A stretch of 32,783 nucleotides of DNA from an uncultured Prevotella sp. (GCA_934120735.1 CAKOVA010000022.1:1-32783), one strand, 5' to 3'; shown: positions 8,075-16,608, counted from the stretch's first letter. Notes: a model not told the origin generated them from the letters alone. Translations and numbers: made by a program.

Positions 8075-8322
8075 CGAAATTACAGCCAAATGAGGAAATG
8101 TTTTGTTGCTAAAAATGCGTAAAAGGCTGGCGTGCGTCTGCCTTTTTTATGTGGTTTAAAGATGCGAATAAAGTTTTTCTGTTTTCTGGTATTTTGTGGC
8201 TCTTGCCTACTTCGTAGCCAGTGTTGGTCGGCGACGAACCAGTGATGATTCGTCAGCTTGAAGGCAGGGAGAGGCGCTGTGTTGTGTCAACGGAGGAAGA
8301 GATTGAGGTGGGTGAAACCTCA

Positions 8323-8354
8323 AAAGGTTACACTTCTTTCGAAATGTAACCTTT
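8323..8354 (-). terminator. terminator of rpsT
   Basis: AAAGGTTACA (8323-8332) pairs with TGTAACCTTT (8345-8354). The 12-nt loop contains a further TTTCGAAA palindrome. It begins 24 nt after the rpsT stop. Confidence 0.8.
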
Positions 8355-8377
8355 GTATGTAGGGTCGTCAGATGGAC

Positions 8378-8632
8378 TTATGCGAGTTTGCCGATGTGCT
8401 TGCAGAGGCTTGACTTCAAGTTGGCAGCCTTGTTCTTGTGGATGACGTTGGTCTTGGCCAACTTGTCTACCATCTTCTGTACTTCAGGATACAGCTTGAC
8501 AGCCTCATCCTTGTCGGTCATTGCACGCAACTTGCGTACAGCATTACGCATGGTCTTTGCATAATATTTGTTGTGCAAAGTCTTAACTTTGTCCTGACGG
8601 ATTCTTTTAAGTGATGATTTGTGATTTGCCAT
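8378..8632 (-). CDS. rpsT: 30S ribosomal protein S20
   Basis: Primary 16S rRNA-binding protein of the small subunit. The 84-residue protein is strongly basic and starts [22 protein letters not shown], the usual S20 N-terminus, followed by helical segments ending [17 protein letters not shown]. It lies 30 nt downstream of tRNA-Glu on the same strand with no promoter between them, so the mRNA is probably made by read-through and processing of the tRNA transcript. A hairpin terminator follows. Confidence 0.97.
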   Translation of the reverse strand: MANHKSSLKRIRQDKVKTLHNKYYAKTMRNAVRKLRAMTDKDEAVKLYPEVQKMVDKLAKTNVIHKNKAANLKSSLCKHIGKLA

Positions 8633-8662
8633 CTTTATTTTACTTCTTTTATTTCTTTTGTG

Positions 8663-8734
8663 TAGTCCCTAGCAGAGTCGAACTGCTCTTTTGAGAATGA
8701 AAATCTCACGTCCTAACCGATAGACGAAGGGACC
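8663..8734 (-). tRNA. tRNA-Glu (anticodon UUC)
   Basis: Minus strand GGTCCCT...AGGGACT acceptor (with a G-T pair at position 1-72), an anticodon stem TGAGA/TCTCA around loop TTTTCAT, giving anticodon TTC, and a T-arm with AGTTCGACTCT. CCA is not encoded (ACA follows). It shares a promoter with, and lies just upstream of, rpsT. Confidence 0.96.
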
Positions 8735-8755
8735 GTGCCATTTGATTAGCGGGTG

Positions 8756-8787
8756 CAAAGTTATGACATTTTTCCTTACCGACCAAA
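8756..8787 (-). promoter_or_regulatory. promoter of tRNA-Glu and rpsT
   Basis: TTTG (8787-8784), a 20-nt spacer and TAACTTTG (8763-8756) on the minus strand match the consensus. CACCCGCT follows the box, as at the tRNA-Val promoter. Confidence 0.85.
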
Positions 8788-8826
8788 TTTTATACTGTAA
8801 TTTTTCATTGAATGTATGAAAATCAG

Positions 8827-8834
8827 TATTTTTG
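8827..8834 (+). promoter_or_regulatory. -7 box of recO
   Basis: TATTTTTG fits TAnnTTTG and ends 20 nt before the chosen recO ATG at 8855. A TTG at 8808-8810 lies 16 nt upstream, shorter than the usual spacing. Confidence 0.5.
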
Positions 8835-8854
8835 CCATTCAAACGCACGTTCAG

Positions 8855-9580
8855 ATGTTAGTAAAGACGCAAGCTATCGTACTACGCACCATCAAATATG
8901 GCGATTCTCAACTGATTACAGATTTGTTCACCCAGGCGATGGGGAACGTTTCTTTTATTCAGCGTATGCGCACGGGCAAGGGCGGCAGGGTGGGGAAACC
9001 CTATTTTCAGCCGCTGACCATCTTGGACATCGAGTTTGATGAGCGTCCCAACAAGCAGTTGCAGCGCATCAAGGAGATGCGCTTGGCCTATCCGTTCTCT
9101 ACCATTCCTTTCAATTCTTATAAGTTGTCCATCTCTTTGTTCTTGTCAGAATTCTTGTATTTCAGCGTGCGTGGCGAGCGTGAGGTGGGGGCACTGTATC
9201 AATATGTGGAGAACAGCATTCGTTGGTTGGATGCGGCGGAGGGGGCTTTCGCCAACTTTCATCTGGTGTTCATGATGCATTTGATGCGCTTCATTGGGTT
9301 TTATCCAAATCTTGAGAACTGGCATGCGGGCGATTTCTTCGACCTTCGCAACGGCGTGTTCTGCTCCCTCGTTCCCTTACATCCCGACTTTATTCCTCCA
9401 AACGAGGCGGCGAACATTGGTCAGCTGATGCGGATGAATTATGAAACGATGCACCTTTTCCGCTTTTCCCGTGAGGAGCGCAATCGTTGTGCCAACTTGA
9501 TATTGCGCTACTATCGCTTGCACATCCCTTCGTTCCCCGAACTGAAATCGCTCTCTGTGTTGCAAGACTTGTTTCGGTAG
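8855..9580 (+). CDS. recO: DNA repair protein RecO
   Basis: RecO works with RecR (and RecF) to load RecA on SSB-coated single strands during RecF-pathway repair, and anneals complementary strands. The 241-residue protein has an N-terminal OB-fold (MLVKTQAIVLRTIKYGDSQLITDLFT...) and an all-helical C-terminal domain. The four-cysteine zinc motif found in many RecO proteins is absent: only FCSLVPLHP remains in that region, which is common in this phylum as far as I recall. The start at 8855 was preferred over 8816 because the -7 box lies between them and because family members begin with this segment. It is followed by a 22-bp repeat array and a terminator shared with the YqeY-family gene. Confidence 0.92.
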   Translation: MLVKTQAIVLRTIKYGDSQLITDLFTQAMGNVSFIQRMRTGKGGRVGKPYFQPLTILDIEFDERPNKQLQRIKEMRLAYPFSTIPFNSYKLSISLFLSEFLYFSVRGEREVGALYQYVENSIRWLDAAEGAFANFHLVFMMHLMRFIGFYPNLENWHAGDFFDLRNGVFCSLVPLHPDFIPPNEAANIGQLMRMNYETMHLFRFSREERNRCANLILRYYRLHIPSFPELKSLSVLQDLFR

Positions 9581-9618
9581 CCATCGGTTGCTTTTCAAGC
9601 CTTTGTGGGCTGGCTTTG

Positions 9619-9723
9619 CAAAGTCATTGACTTTGGGCACCAATCTACATGCTTTTGGCGTGCAAAGTGCATGACTTTGCAGCCCAAACTCAATGCAATT
9701 GCAGGACAAGTTTTAATGACTTG
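9619..9723. repeat. 22-bp-period array A (5 degenerate palindromic units) after recO
   Basis: Core centres fall at 9627, 9649, 9671 and 9693, exactly 22 nt apart, then at about 9715. Unit 1 is CAAAGTCATTGACTTTG, a perfect palindrome around one base. Unit 3 is CAAAGTGCATGACTTTG, unit 4 CAAACTCAATGCAATTG, unit 2 CAATCTACATGCTTTTG. Five-nt spacers separate the 17-nt cores. The 18-nt stretch CAAAGTCATTGACTTTGG recurs identically in array B. The period is not a multiple of three, so a repeated peptide is not encoded. Confidence 0.85.
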
Positions 9724-9741
9724 ATTTTCAAGGACAAAGAA

Positions 9742-9790
9742 AACGGCAAGAACCCTTTGACACATAGTGTTTCAAAGGGTTCTTGCCGTT
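9742..9790. terminator. bidirectional terminator between recO and the YqeY-family gene
   Basis: A perfect 19-bp stem, AACGGCAAGAACCCTTTGA (9742-9760) with its complement at 9772-9790, around an 11-nt loop. It sits between convergent genes and is flanked by A-rich and T-rich sequence. Confidence 0.85.
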
Positions 9791-9822
9791 GGTTTCTCGG
9801 ATGGCGAAATTGAGTTTAAGAA

Positions 9823-10272
9823 TTAGGCGAGCAGCTTTTTCACGATGCCTGAAATGGTTTTGCCATCGGCCTTTCCAGCCAATTGTTTGTTGGCCATTCC
9901 CATGACTTTTCCCATATCCTTCATGCTTGCGGCACCCGTTTGTTCTATGAGGGTCTTGACGATTTTCTCTATTTCGGCTTCCGACAGTTGTTCGGGCAGA
10001 TAGCGCTCAATGACAGAAACCTGTGCCAATTCGGCGTCAGCAAGATCCTGTCGGCCTGCGTCTATGTACGTCTGTGCCGATTCTTTGCCTTGCTTGGCAA
10101 GCTTCTGAATAATCTTCAAGGCGTCTGCATCCTCCAATGTATCGTTGGCTCCCGGTGCTGTTTTGGCCTCGAGGAAAACTTTTTTGATATTACGCAGCGT
10201 GTCAAGTGCTACCTTGTCGCGCTCTTTCATTGCGGTTTTGATGTCTTCGTTAACCTTTTCAAATAGTGCCAT
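9823..10272 (-). CDS. GatB/YqeY domain protein
   Basis: A 149-residue protein that is entirely the YqeY domain, related to the C-terminal tRNA-binding tail of the GatB amidotransferase subunit. The biochemical role of stand-alone YqeY proteins is not settled. Visible family features are MALFEKVNEDIKTAMKERDKVALDTLRNIKK at the start, VIERYLPEQLSEAEIEKIV in the middle, and MGKVMGMANKQLAGKADGKTISGIVKKLL at the end. It follows ftsZ by 53 nt on the same strand. No TAnnTTTG lies in the gap, so it is probably the last gene of the dcw transcript. Confidence 0.92.
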   Translation of the reverse strand: MALFEKVNEDIKTAMKERDKVALDTLRNIKKVFLEAKTAPGANDTLEDADALKIIQKLAKQGKESAQTYIDAGRQDLADAELAQVSVIERYLPEQLSEAEIEKIVKTLIEQTGAASMKDMGKVMGMANKQLAGKADGKTISGIVKKLLA

Positions 10273-10325
10273 TTGTTTGATGTTTTATTGTATTTGTTGA
10301 CGAGCTGTCGTCGGTGTATGTTGTC

Positions 10326-11657
10326 TTATTCAAAACTGATGAGGCCCTGTATGGGTTCATTGTTCTCTTTTTGTTCGGGTTCCTTGGGTTCACCCGATGC
10401 CTGTTTGCGTATGTCGTCCAGCATTTGGCGCGTACGTTTGTAGGTGGGGAAGCTCTCTACGGCCAGGATAACGTCCTCGTTGTCAAGGTCTTCGTTGCTG
10501 AAGAGATAGACGTGCGGGTGACGTTTGTATTTAGAGTTTTTCCCATCCTTGTAATATTGCTCCTTGCGGTTGATGAGTTGTATCTTTCGTTCTTCCTCTT
10601 CGGCCAGGCGCATGGCTTCTTCTTGCGAGTGACGTTTGCCGATGTGGCTGTCCATTCCCTCTACATCGCTGATGCCAAAACCTGTGGCCAAGATGGTGAC
10701 TTTCACCTTTTTGCCAAGGTCTGGGTCGATGGCGATGCCCCATTTGATTTCAAAGTCGCTGTCAAAGCGTCCCATGAAGTCGTTCACATCGTTCATCTCC
10801 TCCATCATCAGGCCGCTGTTGTCGTTCTTTTCGTTGCAGAAATTGATGCTGAGCAATATCTTCTTGGAGTTGAAGATGTCGTTGTCGTTCAACAGCGGAG
10901 AGTTCAATGCGTCCTCGATAGCAGCCTTCACACGGCCCTCGCCCTCGCCAAAGCCCGTGCTCATGATGGCTACGCCACCGTCTTTCAGCACCGTTTTTAC
11001 GTCGTTGAAGTCGAGGTTAATCAGTCCGTGGTTGGTGATAATCTCCGCAATGCTCTTGGCAGCAATGCTCAAGGTGTCGTCGGCTTTTCCGAAAGCGTCG
11101 AGCACGGTGAGGTCAGGATATATCTCACGCAGCCGTTCGTTGTTGATAACCAACAAGGCATCCACATGCTTAGCCATCTCCTCCACGCCGTCTAAGGCTT
11201 GGTTAATCTTCTTATCGCCCTCAAAGCGGAAAGGAATGGTGACGATGCCAACGGTCAAAATGCCCAGTTCCTTGGACACGCGGGCGATAACCGGAGCTGC
11301 TCCTGTACCCGTACCGCCGCCCATACCGGCCGTGATAAATGCCATACGGGTGCCGTCGTTCAGCATGTTCTTGATGTCTTCGAGGCTCTCTTCGGCGGCC
11401 AGGCGAGCTTTTTCGGGCTTGTTGCCGGCTCCCAGTCCTTCTTTGCCGAGCTGCAAGTGGAAGGGTACCGGACTGTCGTTGAGCGCCTGATTGTCGGTGT
11501 TGCAGAGCACGAAGGTTACGTCGTGAATGCCTTCGCGGTACATGTGGTTGACGGCATTGCCACCGCCACCGCCAACACCGATTACCTTGATAATGCTGCT
11601 TGCTTTGTCTGGTTCTCCGAAATCGAGAATGTTAGGGGTGTTGATATTGTCTGACAT
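10326..11657 (-). CDS. ftsZ: cell division protein FtsZ
   Basis: Tubulin-like GTPase that polymerises into the cytokinetic Z-ring. The GTP-binding signature GGGTGTG is at residues 112-118, preceded by the glycine-rich loop GVGGGGGNAVNHM near 27-39. The synergy loop that completes the catalytic site of the next subunit is present as NLDFNDVKTVL. The 443 residues include a basic and acidic C-terminal linker (about 325-440). The extreme C-terminus, IQGLISFE, differs from the proteobacterial tail that binds FtsA and ZipA. A preceding segment, RTRQMLDDIRKQ, may play that role. ftsA lies 51 nt upstream in the same direction. Confidence 0.97.
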   Translation of the reverse strand: MSDNINTPNILDFGEPDKASSIIKVIGVGGGGGNAVNHMYREGIHDVTFVLCNTDNQALNDSPVPFHLQLGKEGLGAGNKPEKARLAAEESLEDIKNMLNDGTRMAFITAGMGGGTGTGAAPVIARVSKELGILTVGIVTIPFRFEGDKKINQALDGVEEMAKHVDALLVINNERLREIYPDLTVLDAFGKADDTLSIAAKSIAEIITNHGLINLDFNDVKTVLKDGGVAIMSTGFGEGEGRVKAAIEDALNSPLLNDNDIFNSKKILLSINFCNEKNDNSGLMMEEMNDVNDFMGRFDSDFEIKWGIAIDPDLGKKVKVTILATGFGISDVEGMDSHIGKRHSQEEAMRLAEEEERKIQLINRKEQYYKDGKNSKYKRHPHVYLFSNEDLDNEDVILAVESFPTYKRTRQMLDDIRKQASGEPKEPEQKENNEPIQGLISFE

Positions 11658-11708
11658 AATTGTAATTCTTAATGGTTCGTTCTTGGGATGTCGTGATAGG
11701 GCTGCTGC

Positions 11709-13148
11709 TTATTCTTCCTCTTCGGTTATTTTGCTGGCAAAGTTTTTAATGCTTTTCCATATTTTGTTGACGGGAGAGTTCTCTCTTTTCTCTTTCGCTA
11801 TGCGGCGTTCCTCCTCTTCCTGCGCCTTTCGCTCAGCTTCTTCCTGTTCCTCTTTTTGCTTACGCAGCTGTTCTTTTTCTTCTTCGGTCTGTACGATGCC
11901 CGTGCCGGATGTCTCCGTATACGATCGAGGACCTTTGGCTGGAGCGGGCGTCGGTGTGGTGTGCTTGGGTTCGTTGCTTTGGAATAAGTCGGCAGTAATC
12001 TCTTCGCCAGCGCAATTGATGTCGCCTTTGGCGAGCAAACCCAGGATGGTGTTCATTGTTCCCGTATGAGTTGTAATCTCTGGGAGGTTGGAATTGATAT
12101 TCTGGTTCACAAACTTGGCTATGCGAATCTTCTCCGTTGGGGCTTGATTGGTGAAGGCCTTCTCAATGTTGGGCATGTTCGAACCGCCGCCTGTAAGGAT
12201 GATTCCGCCAATGAGTTTGTCGGCATATTCGTTTGGAATCTGATAAAAAACGTTCTCAATGATTTCCTGTAGGCGCGATTCTACAATCTCGATGAACTTG
12301 CGGCTATCAACTTTTCTGTCTTGGTCAATAGGGTATTTCTTGTTGTCATCAATGTCGCTGTTATCGGTGTAGGCAGAGGCGTATTTCAATTTCATTTGCT
12401 CTGCCTGACCATCTTCCATCAACAAGGAGGTGATGTCCTTGGTGATGTTCTCGCTACCCAATGGGATGACGGCGAGATGGCGCAAGATGTTTTTGTAATA
12501 TACCAGTACGGTAGTAGTGTCAGCACCAAGGTCTATCAGTGCACAGCCAGTTCTTTTTTCGGTCTCTGTCAACACGGCATCGGCCAAAGCCAGTGGCGCT
12601 AAATACAATTCGGCAATCTCCACACCAGCCTTGTTGAGGCATTGGTTGAGGTTTTTGTAGAACGTTTTGCGCCAGAGTATGTTGAGGAAATTGCCCTCCA
12701 ACCTTGAGCAAGGAATGCCAACCGGGTCTAATTGGTACAGCGCGTCAACCTTGTATTCCTGCGTGGCAGCGTCCAATATCTCTTGTTCTGCATAAGTCAT
12801 GCTGCGATTGGCGTCCATTAGCTCGTTAATCATGTCCTGAGTTACGACGGTTTCTGCGGGCAGATCCTTGATGATGACGTTCTTGACGCTGCGGATGCTC
12901 TGTCCTCCAACACCGACATAGACTCGAGCTATGTTGGTTTTGAGCGTAGTTTCCAATTTCTTGATGATGTTGGTCAAGCACAATACTGTCTTGTCAATGT
13001 TGAAAACTACACCTTTGCGTATGCACGAGGTGGAATCTTCTTTGACAACAGCAAGAATGGAGATGCTTCCATCTGAATTCTTTTTTCCTGCAATACCTGT
13101 GATTTTTGACGATCCCAGTTCAATAGCTACGATAAATTCCTTTGCCAT
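11709..13148 (-). CDS. ftsA: cell division protein FtsA
   Basis: Actin-like ATPase that tethers FtsZ to the inner membrane and recruits later division proteins. The N-terminus IVAIELGSSKITGIAG is the phosphate-1 motif. ALIDLGADTTTVLVYY is phosphate 2, and GGIILTGGGSNMPNIEKAF is the adenosine motif. The 479 residues exceed E. coli FtsA (420) because of a Glu/Lys/Gln-rich charged segment at about 410-455. This is followed by NKIWKSIKNFASKITEEEE, whose first part can form the membrane-binding amphipathic helix. It lies 62 nt after ftsQ and 51 nt before ftsZ, in the normal division-gene order. Confidence 0.96.
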   Translation of the reverse strand: MAKEFIVAIELGSSKITGIAGKKNSDGSISILAVVKEDSTSCIRKGVVFNIDKTVLCLTNIIKKLETTLKTNIARVYVGVGGQSIRSVKNVIIKDLPAETVVTQDMINELMDANRSMTYAEQEILDAATQEYKVDALYQLDPVGIPCSRLEGNFLNILWRKTFYKNLNQCLNKAGVEIAELYLAPLALADAVLTETEKRTGCALIDLGADTTTVLVYYKNILRHLAVIPLGSENITKDITSLLMEDGQAEQMKLKYASAYTDNSDIDDNKKYPIDQDRKVDSRKFIEIVESRLQEIIENVFYQIPNEYADKLIGGIILTGGGSNMPNIEKAFTNQAPTEKIRIAKFVNQNINSNLPEITTHTGTMNTILGLLAKGDINCAGEEITADLFQSNEPKHTTPTPAPAKGPRSYTETSGTGIVQTEEEKEQLRKQKEEQEEAERKAQEEEERRIAKEKRENSPVNKIWKSIKNFASKITEEEE

Positions 13149-13210
13149 ACGTTTTTATATCTTTATCAAATCTTTTTGTTCGTGTTATGTTCTTTTGTTC
13201 TCACATCCGT

Positions 13211-14002
13211 TCAATTGCTTCGTCTTTTGCAGATGATTTGGTTGTCAAACTCCAGGTTGATGTAAGAATATTTGTTCCATCCTGCCTGTGAAAGGCCATA
13301 TTTATAGAACTTTTCCAGACGTGTGAGTTTCTTCTTGGTGAAGCTTTCAATCAACGAGAGCCGCTTCGTTCGGTCATTGTTCGTGGGTAACTGACCCAAA
13401 TAGATAATGTGGTCACCCACCCTGGGGACCAACTCTATGCCACGATCGGGTAGAACATGTATTTGTTCTATCTGGTTTTTCCAGAGTTCGTTACCCATCA
13501 ATGCTTTGCTCAGCGCCGACACATAATGCGTGGCAAACCATTTGTTGATGTAGCCAGTCGCGATGATGAGGTCGCTCGTGTAACTGGAGTTGGGCATGAT
13601 GGCATCCTTGTCGTCCAGATAATAGTCGTCACCATTGACCGACTTGATGCGCACGATGGGCATTCGTTGTGTGATGCTGATGTTGACATGTCCATTTTGT
13701 GTTTTGTAACATTCAGCCGTATTGACAAACGGACTGGTCTTCAACATGTCCTCTATCTTGCGGGCATCCACGTATCTCAATGGTTTTTCCAGCGGGTAGA
13801 GCTTGTGTTTCTCCAGTCGATCCCTGATTTCTGCGGCGTTGATAAAACCATTTTGGGCCTCGTCTGCAATGTCAATGCTTACTTTCGTGCATACGTTGGC
13901 CGTTTCATCAGGCTTGTTGAATGCCGTGAAAGCAAAGACCAGATAGATGCCCAGCACCACGTCCAGTACGATGGTTATTATCTTTTTCAGGTTTCTTCTC
14001 AC
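13211..14002 (-). CDS. ftsQ: cell division protein FtsQ
   Basis: Bitopic inner-membrane protein of the FtsQ/L/B divisome subcomplex. The 263 residues comprise a short cytoplasmic start, one membrane segment at about 8-27 (IITIVLDVVLGIYLVFAF), a POTRA-like region near 40-115 and a beta domain after it. Sequence similarity in this family is weak, so the call depends on layout and on its place between murC and ftsA. The start codon is GTG at 14002-14000 and overlaps the murC TGA as GTGA, indicating translational coupling. Confidence 0.9.
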   Translation of the reverse strand: MRRNLKKIITIVLDVVLGIYLVFAFTAFNKPDETANVCTKVSIDIADEAQNGFINAAEIRDRLEKHKLYPLEKPLRYVDARKIEDMLKTSPFVNTAECYKTQNGHVNISITQRMPIVRIKSVNGDDYYLDDKDAIMPNSSYTSDLIIATGYINKWFATHYVSALSKALMGNELWKNQIEQIHVLPDRGIELVPRVGDHIIYLGQLPTNNDRTKRLSLIESFTKKKLTRLEKFYKYGLSQAGWNKYSYINLEFDNQIICKRRSN

Positions 14003-15372
14003 TTGCTTTCTATGATCTTAGCCATTTGTGGTACGTAATTATCCAAGTCACCGGCACCCAATATCACGAGGACATCGAAGTCGCGTCGCTTCACCAGGTC
14101 GAGAACCTCTTCCTTGTGAATCATGCTTTTCTCCTTACAGGTAAGTTCATCGTATATCAGTTGTGATGTCACTCCCTTGATGGGTTGCTCACGAGCTGGA
14201 TAGATATCGCACAAAATCACTTCGTCCAGCTGGCTCAATGCTTTGGCGAACTCCTTATAGAAGTCTCTGGTGCGGGTGTAAAGATGTGGCTGAAAGATGG
14301 CTGTCACCTTGCGGTCGTGATACAACTCGCGCAGGCTTTTGGCACTTTGGTATATCTCCTGTGGGTGATGTGCATAGTCGGAAAGCAGCACATGGCGGTC
14401 GTTCTTAATCTTGAAGTCGAACCTTCGCTCCACTCCATGATAGGTAGACATGCCATATCTCAGTTCTTCGGCCGTGCAACCGTTCAGTTGCGCCATGGCC
14501 ATGGCTGCCACGCCGTTCTCGATGTTGATGGGAATGGGCTGACCCAGTTCTACGCCTTCTACATTTTCCAAGGGCGAAATGAAATCGAAAGTGATATGAC
14601 CATTTTTAATTTCAATATTCTCTGCATGGAAATCACCCTTGTCCCTGCTGTAGTCATAGATGCTTACGCCCTCCTGAACCGCAGGCTTCATTTCCAAATC
14701 CCGACGGATAATCAATGCTCCTCCTGGCTGAATGAGGGTGGAATAGTGACGGAAACTCTCCAGATAAGCCTCTTTTGTGCCGTAGATATCCAGATGGTCA
14801 GGGTCGGTGGAGGTGATCACACTCATCCACGGGCGCAGCCAATGAAAACTGCGGTCGAACTCATCGGCCTCGATGACGATATAATCACTCGCATCTGACA
14901 GGATGTAGTTGGTGCCATAGTTCTTTGAGATGCCGCCGAGAAAGGCATTGCAGTCGACATGACTCTGGTGCATGATGTGTGCACACATGGTGCTGGTGGT
15001 GGTCTTGCCGTGCGTTCCTGCAAAGCACAGTCCCTTGTGTGTCTGGGTCAATGTGCCGAGCACCTGTGCTCGCTTTTGTATCTCAAAGCCGTTTTCCCTG
15101 AAGTATTTCAGCTCTTGATGGGTCTCTGGAATGGCGGGTGTGTAGATAACAAGGCATGCCTGAGGGTTCTTACATGCATGCGGAATTTCCTCCACATTTT
15201 CTTCATAGTGTATAAGCATTCCCTCTTTCTCAAGCTGGTTGGTCAGTGCAGAAGGTGTCTTGTCGTAACCAGCTACCACCACACCTTTATGAATGAAGTA
15301 GCGGGCAATGGCACTCATGCCAATGCCGCCAGCCCCAATGAAATATACCGACTTGATTTCTGTTATGTCCAT
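13999..15372 (-). CDS. murC: UDP-N-acetylmuramate--L-alanine ligase
   Basis: Adds L-Ala to UDP-MurNAc with ATP, the first peptide step of peptidoglycan precursor synthesis in the cytoplasm. The 457 residues have the N-terminal UDP-binding FIGAGGIGMSAIARYF, the P-loop GTHGKTTTSTMC, and the Mur-ligase central and C-terminal domains (with LLSDYAHHPQEI). The reading frame is open back to 15438, but that start would be TTG and the ATG at 15372 gives the normal MurC N-terminus. There are 123 nt between it and murG with no recognised gene. It overlaps ftsQ at the stop. Confidence 0.95.
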   Translation of the reverse strand: MDITEIKSVYFIGAGGIGMSAIARYFIHKGVVVAGYDKTPSALTNQLEKEGMLIHYEENVEEIPHACKNPQACLVIYTPAIPETHQELKYFRENGFEIQKRAQVLGTLTQTHKGLCFAGTHGKTTTSTMCAHIMHQSHVDCNAFLGGISKNYGTNYILSDASDYIVIEADEFDRSFHWLRPWMSVITSTDPDHLDIYGTKEAYLESFRHYSTLIQPGGALIIRRDLEMKPAVQEGVSIYDYSRDKGDFHAENIEIKNGHITFDFISPLENVEGVELGQPIPINIENGVAAMAMAQLNGCTAEELRYGMSTYHGVERRFDFKIKNDRHVLLSDYAHHPQEIYQSAKSLRELYHDRKVTAIFQPHLYTRTRDFYKEFAKALSQLDEVILCDIYPAREQPIKGVTSQLIYDELTCKEKSMIHKEEVLDLVKRRDFDVLVILGAGDLDNYVPQMAKIIESK

Positions 15373-15495
15373 TTCTCTTCTCTTCTTTTGTCTTATGAAG
15401 TTATCCGAAGTTTCAGGTAGTTCGTTCGCTTCGTTCAACGTCGTTGACGGACGTTACCTTTCATGTTCTATGCTTTTCTTTGCCGGCGTTTTTGT

Positions 15496-16608
15496 CTACC
15501 GATTCGTTGCCAGTTTGATGACCTCATCTGCGATGATGTCGGCAGAATGAGGTAATGCGAGCTTCAAGACGTTCTCGCTCAGCGATGCCAACTTACTGTC
15601 GTTCTGTACGGTTTCGATGGCTTGTTGTAGCAACATGTCCTTCGCTTCGGAATCTTTGACATAGATGGCGGCGTTCTTGTTGACTAAAGCCATGGCGTTC
15701 TGCGTCTGATGGTCTTCCGCAACGTTCGGGCTAGGAACCAGGATGACGGGCTTGCCAATAAGGCAGAACTCGCTGATGGAACTGGCTCCAGCACGGCTTA
15801 TCACCAAATCTGCCGCCTTGTAGGCAGCCCCCATGTCGCTGATAAAATCAGTTACGTGGAGCATGGGCAGCGGCTCTTCTGCTTGCAAGGCCTTGGTGAT
15901 GCCTTCGAAATAATATTTCCCAGTTTGCCAAATAAATTGCACGTCACTCGCTCTTACCATGTCCAAGTGGCTCATCACGCTCTCGTTAATGGTTCTGGCC
16001 CCAAGACTTCCGCCTACCAACAGCACGGTTTTCTTGTCAGGGTCGAGCCCAAACGACTTTCTGGCCTCTTGTTGTGTCAAGGCAGTTTGCAACACATTTT
16101 GCCGCACGGGGTTGCCTGTCATGATGATTTTGTCGGCTGGGAAGAAGCGTTCCATGCCTTCGTAAGCCACACATATCTTGTCTGCTTTCTTTGCCAACAA
16201 CTTGTTGGTCACCCCAGCATACGAGTTTTGCTCCTGTATCAAGCAAGGAATGTGCCGTTTTGCACAAACGTTCAAGGTGGGGCCACTGGCATATCCACCC
16301 ACTCCGACGGCGGCCATCGGCTTGAAGTCTTTGATGATGGCCTTGGCCATGCGCTGACTTTTCCATATTTTGAACAGCACGGAGATGTTCTTCAGCAGGT
16401 GTTTGCGGTCGAATCCGCAAATGGGTAGTCCTTTTATCTCGTAGCCAGCTTTGGGCACGCGCTCCATTTCCATGCGCCCGAGAGCGCCCACGAAGAGTAT
16501 TTTTGCATCAGGACGCTTTGCCTTGATGGCGTTAGCAATGGAGATGGCCGGAAAGATGTGTCCTCCCGTTCCGCCACCACTGACAATAATTCTCAATTCG
16601 TTGCTCAT
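15496..16608 (-). CDS. murG: UDP-GlcNAc:undecaprenyl-PP-MurNAc-pentapeptide GlcNAc transferase
   Basis: Converts lipid I to lipid II on the inner face of the cytoplasmic membrane. The 370 residues form the GT-B fold: an N-terminal glycine loop GGGTGGHIFPAISIA (10-24), then the donor-binding LLVGGSLGARTINE and DLVISRAGASSISEFCLIGKP, and the late PNVAEDHQTQNA motif. It is separated from ftsW by 94 nt and lies upstream of murC. Confidence 0.96.
   Translation of the reverse strand: MSNELRIIVSGGGTGGHIFPAISIANAIKAKRPDAKILFVGALGRMEMERVPKAGYEIKGLPICGFDRKHLLKNISVLFKIWKSQRMAKAIIKDFKPMAAVGVGGYASGPTLNVCAKRHIPCLIQEQNSYAGVTNKLLAKKADKICVAYEGMERFFPADKIIMTGNPVRQNVLQTALTQQEARKSFGLDPDKKTVLLVGGSLGARTINESVMSHLDMVRASDVQFIWQTGKYYFEGITKALQAEEPLPMLHVTDFISDMGAAYKAADLVISRAGASSISEFCLIGKPVILVPSPNVAEDHQTQNAMALVNKNAAIYVKDSEAKDMLLQQAIETVQNDSKLASLSENVLKLALPHSADIIADEVIKLATNR

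Larger units (their letters stand above)
8042..8377. other. 336-bp intergenic region between rpsT and gyrB
   Basis: It holds the gyrB -7 box (8067-8074) and the rpsT terminator (8323-8354). A weaker hairpin AAAAGGC/GCCTTTT (8121-8127 with 8140-8146) has a T-run on the plus side. A 27-codon plus-strand frame (8162-8245) begins MRIKFFCFLVFCGSCLL, which resembles a signal peptide, but it has no visible promoter or RBS and stops early. It could be a gene remnant or chance. Confidence 0.5.

Noticed and set aside
10314..11490. two plus-strand frames of 293 and 284 codons
   Set aside because: Both are antisense to ftsZ in different phases and have no recognisable domain; ftsZ is complete.
13456..14038. 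plus-strand frame of 193 codons near ftsQ
   Set aside because: Antisense shadow of ftsQ that also crosses the GTGA junction with murC.
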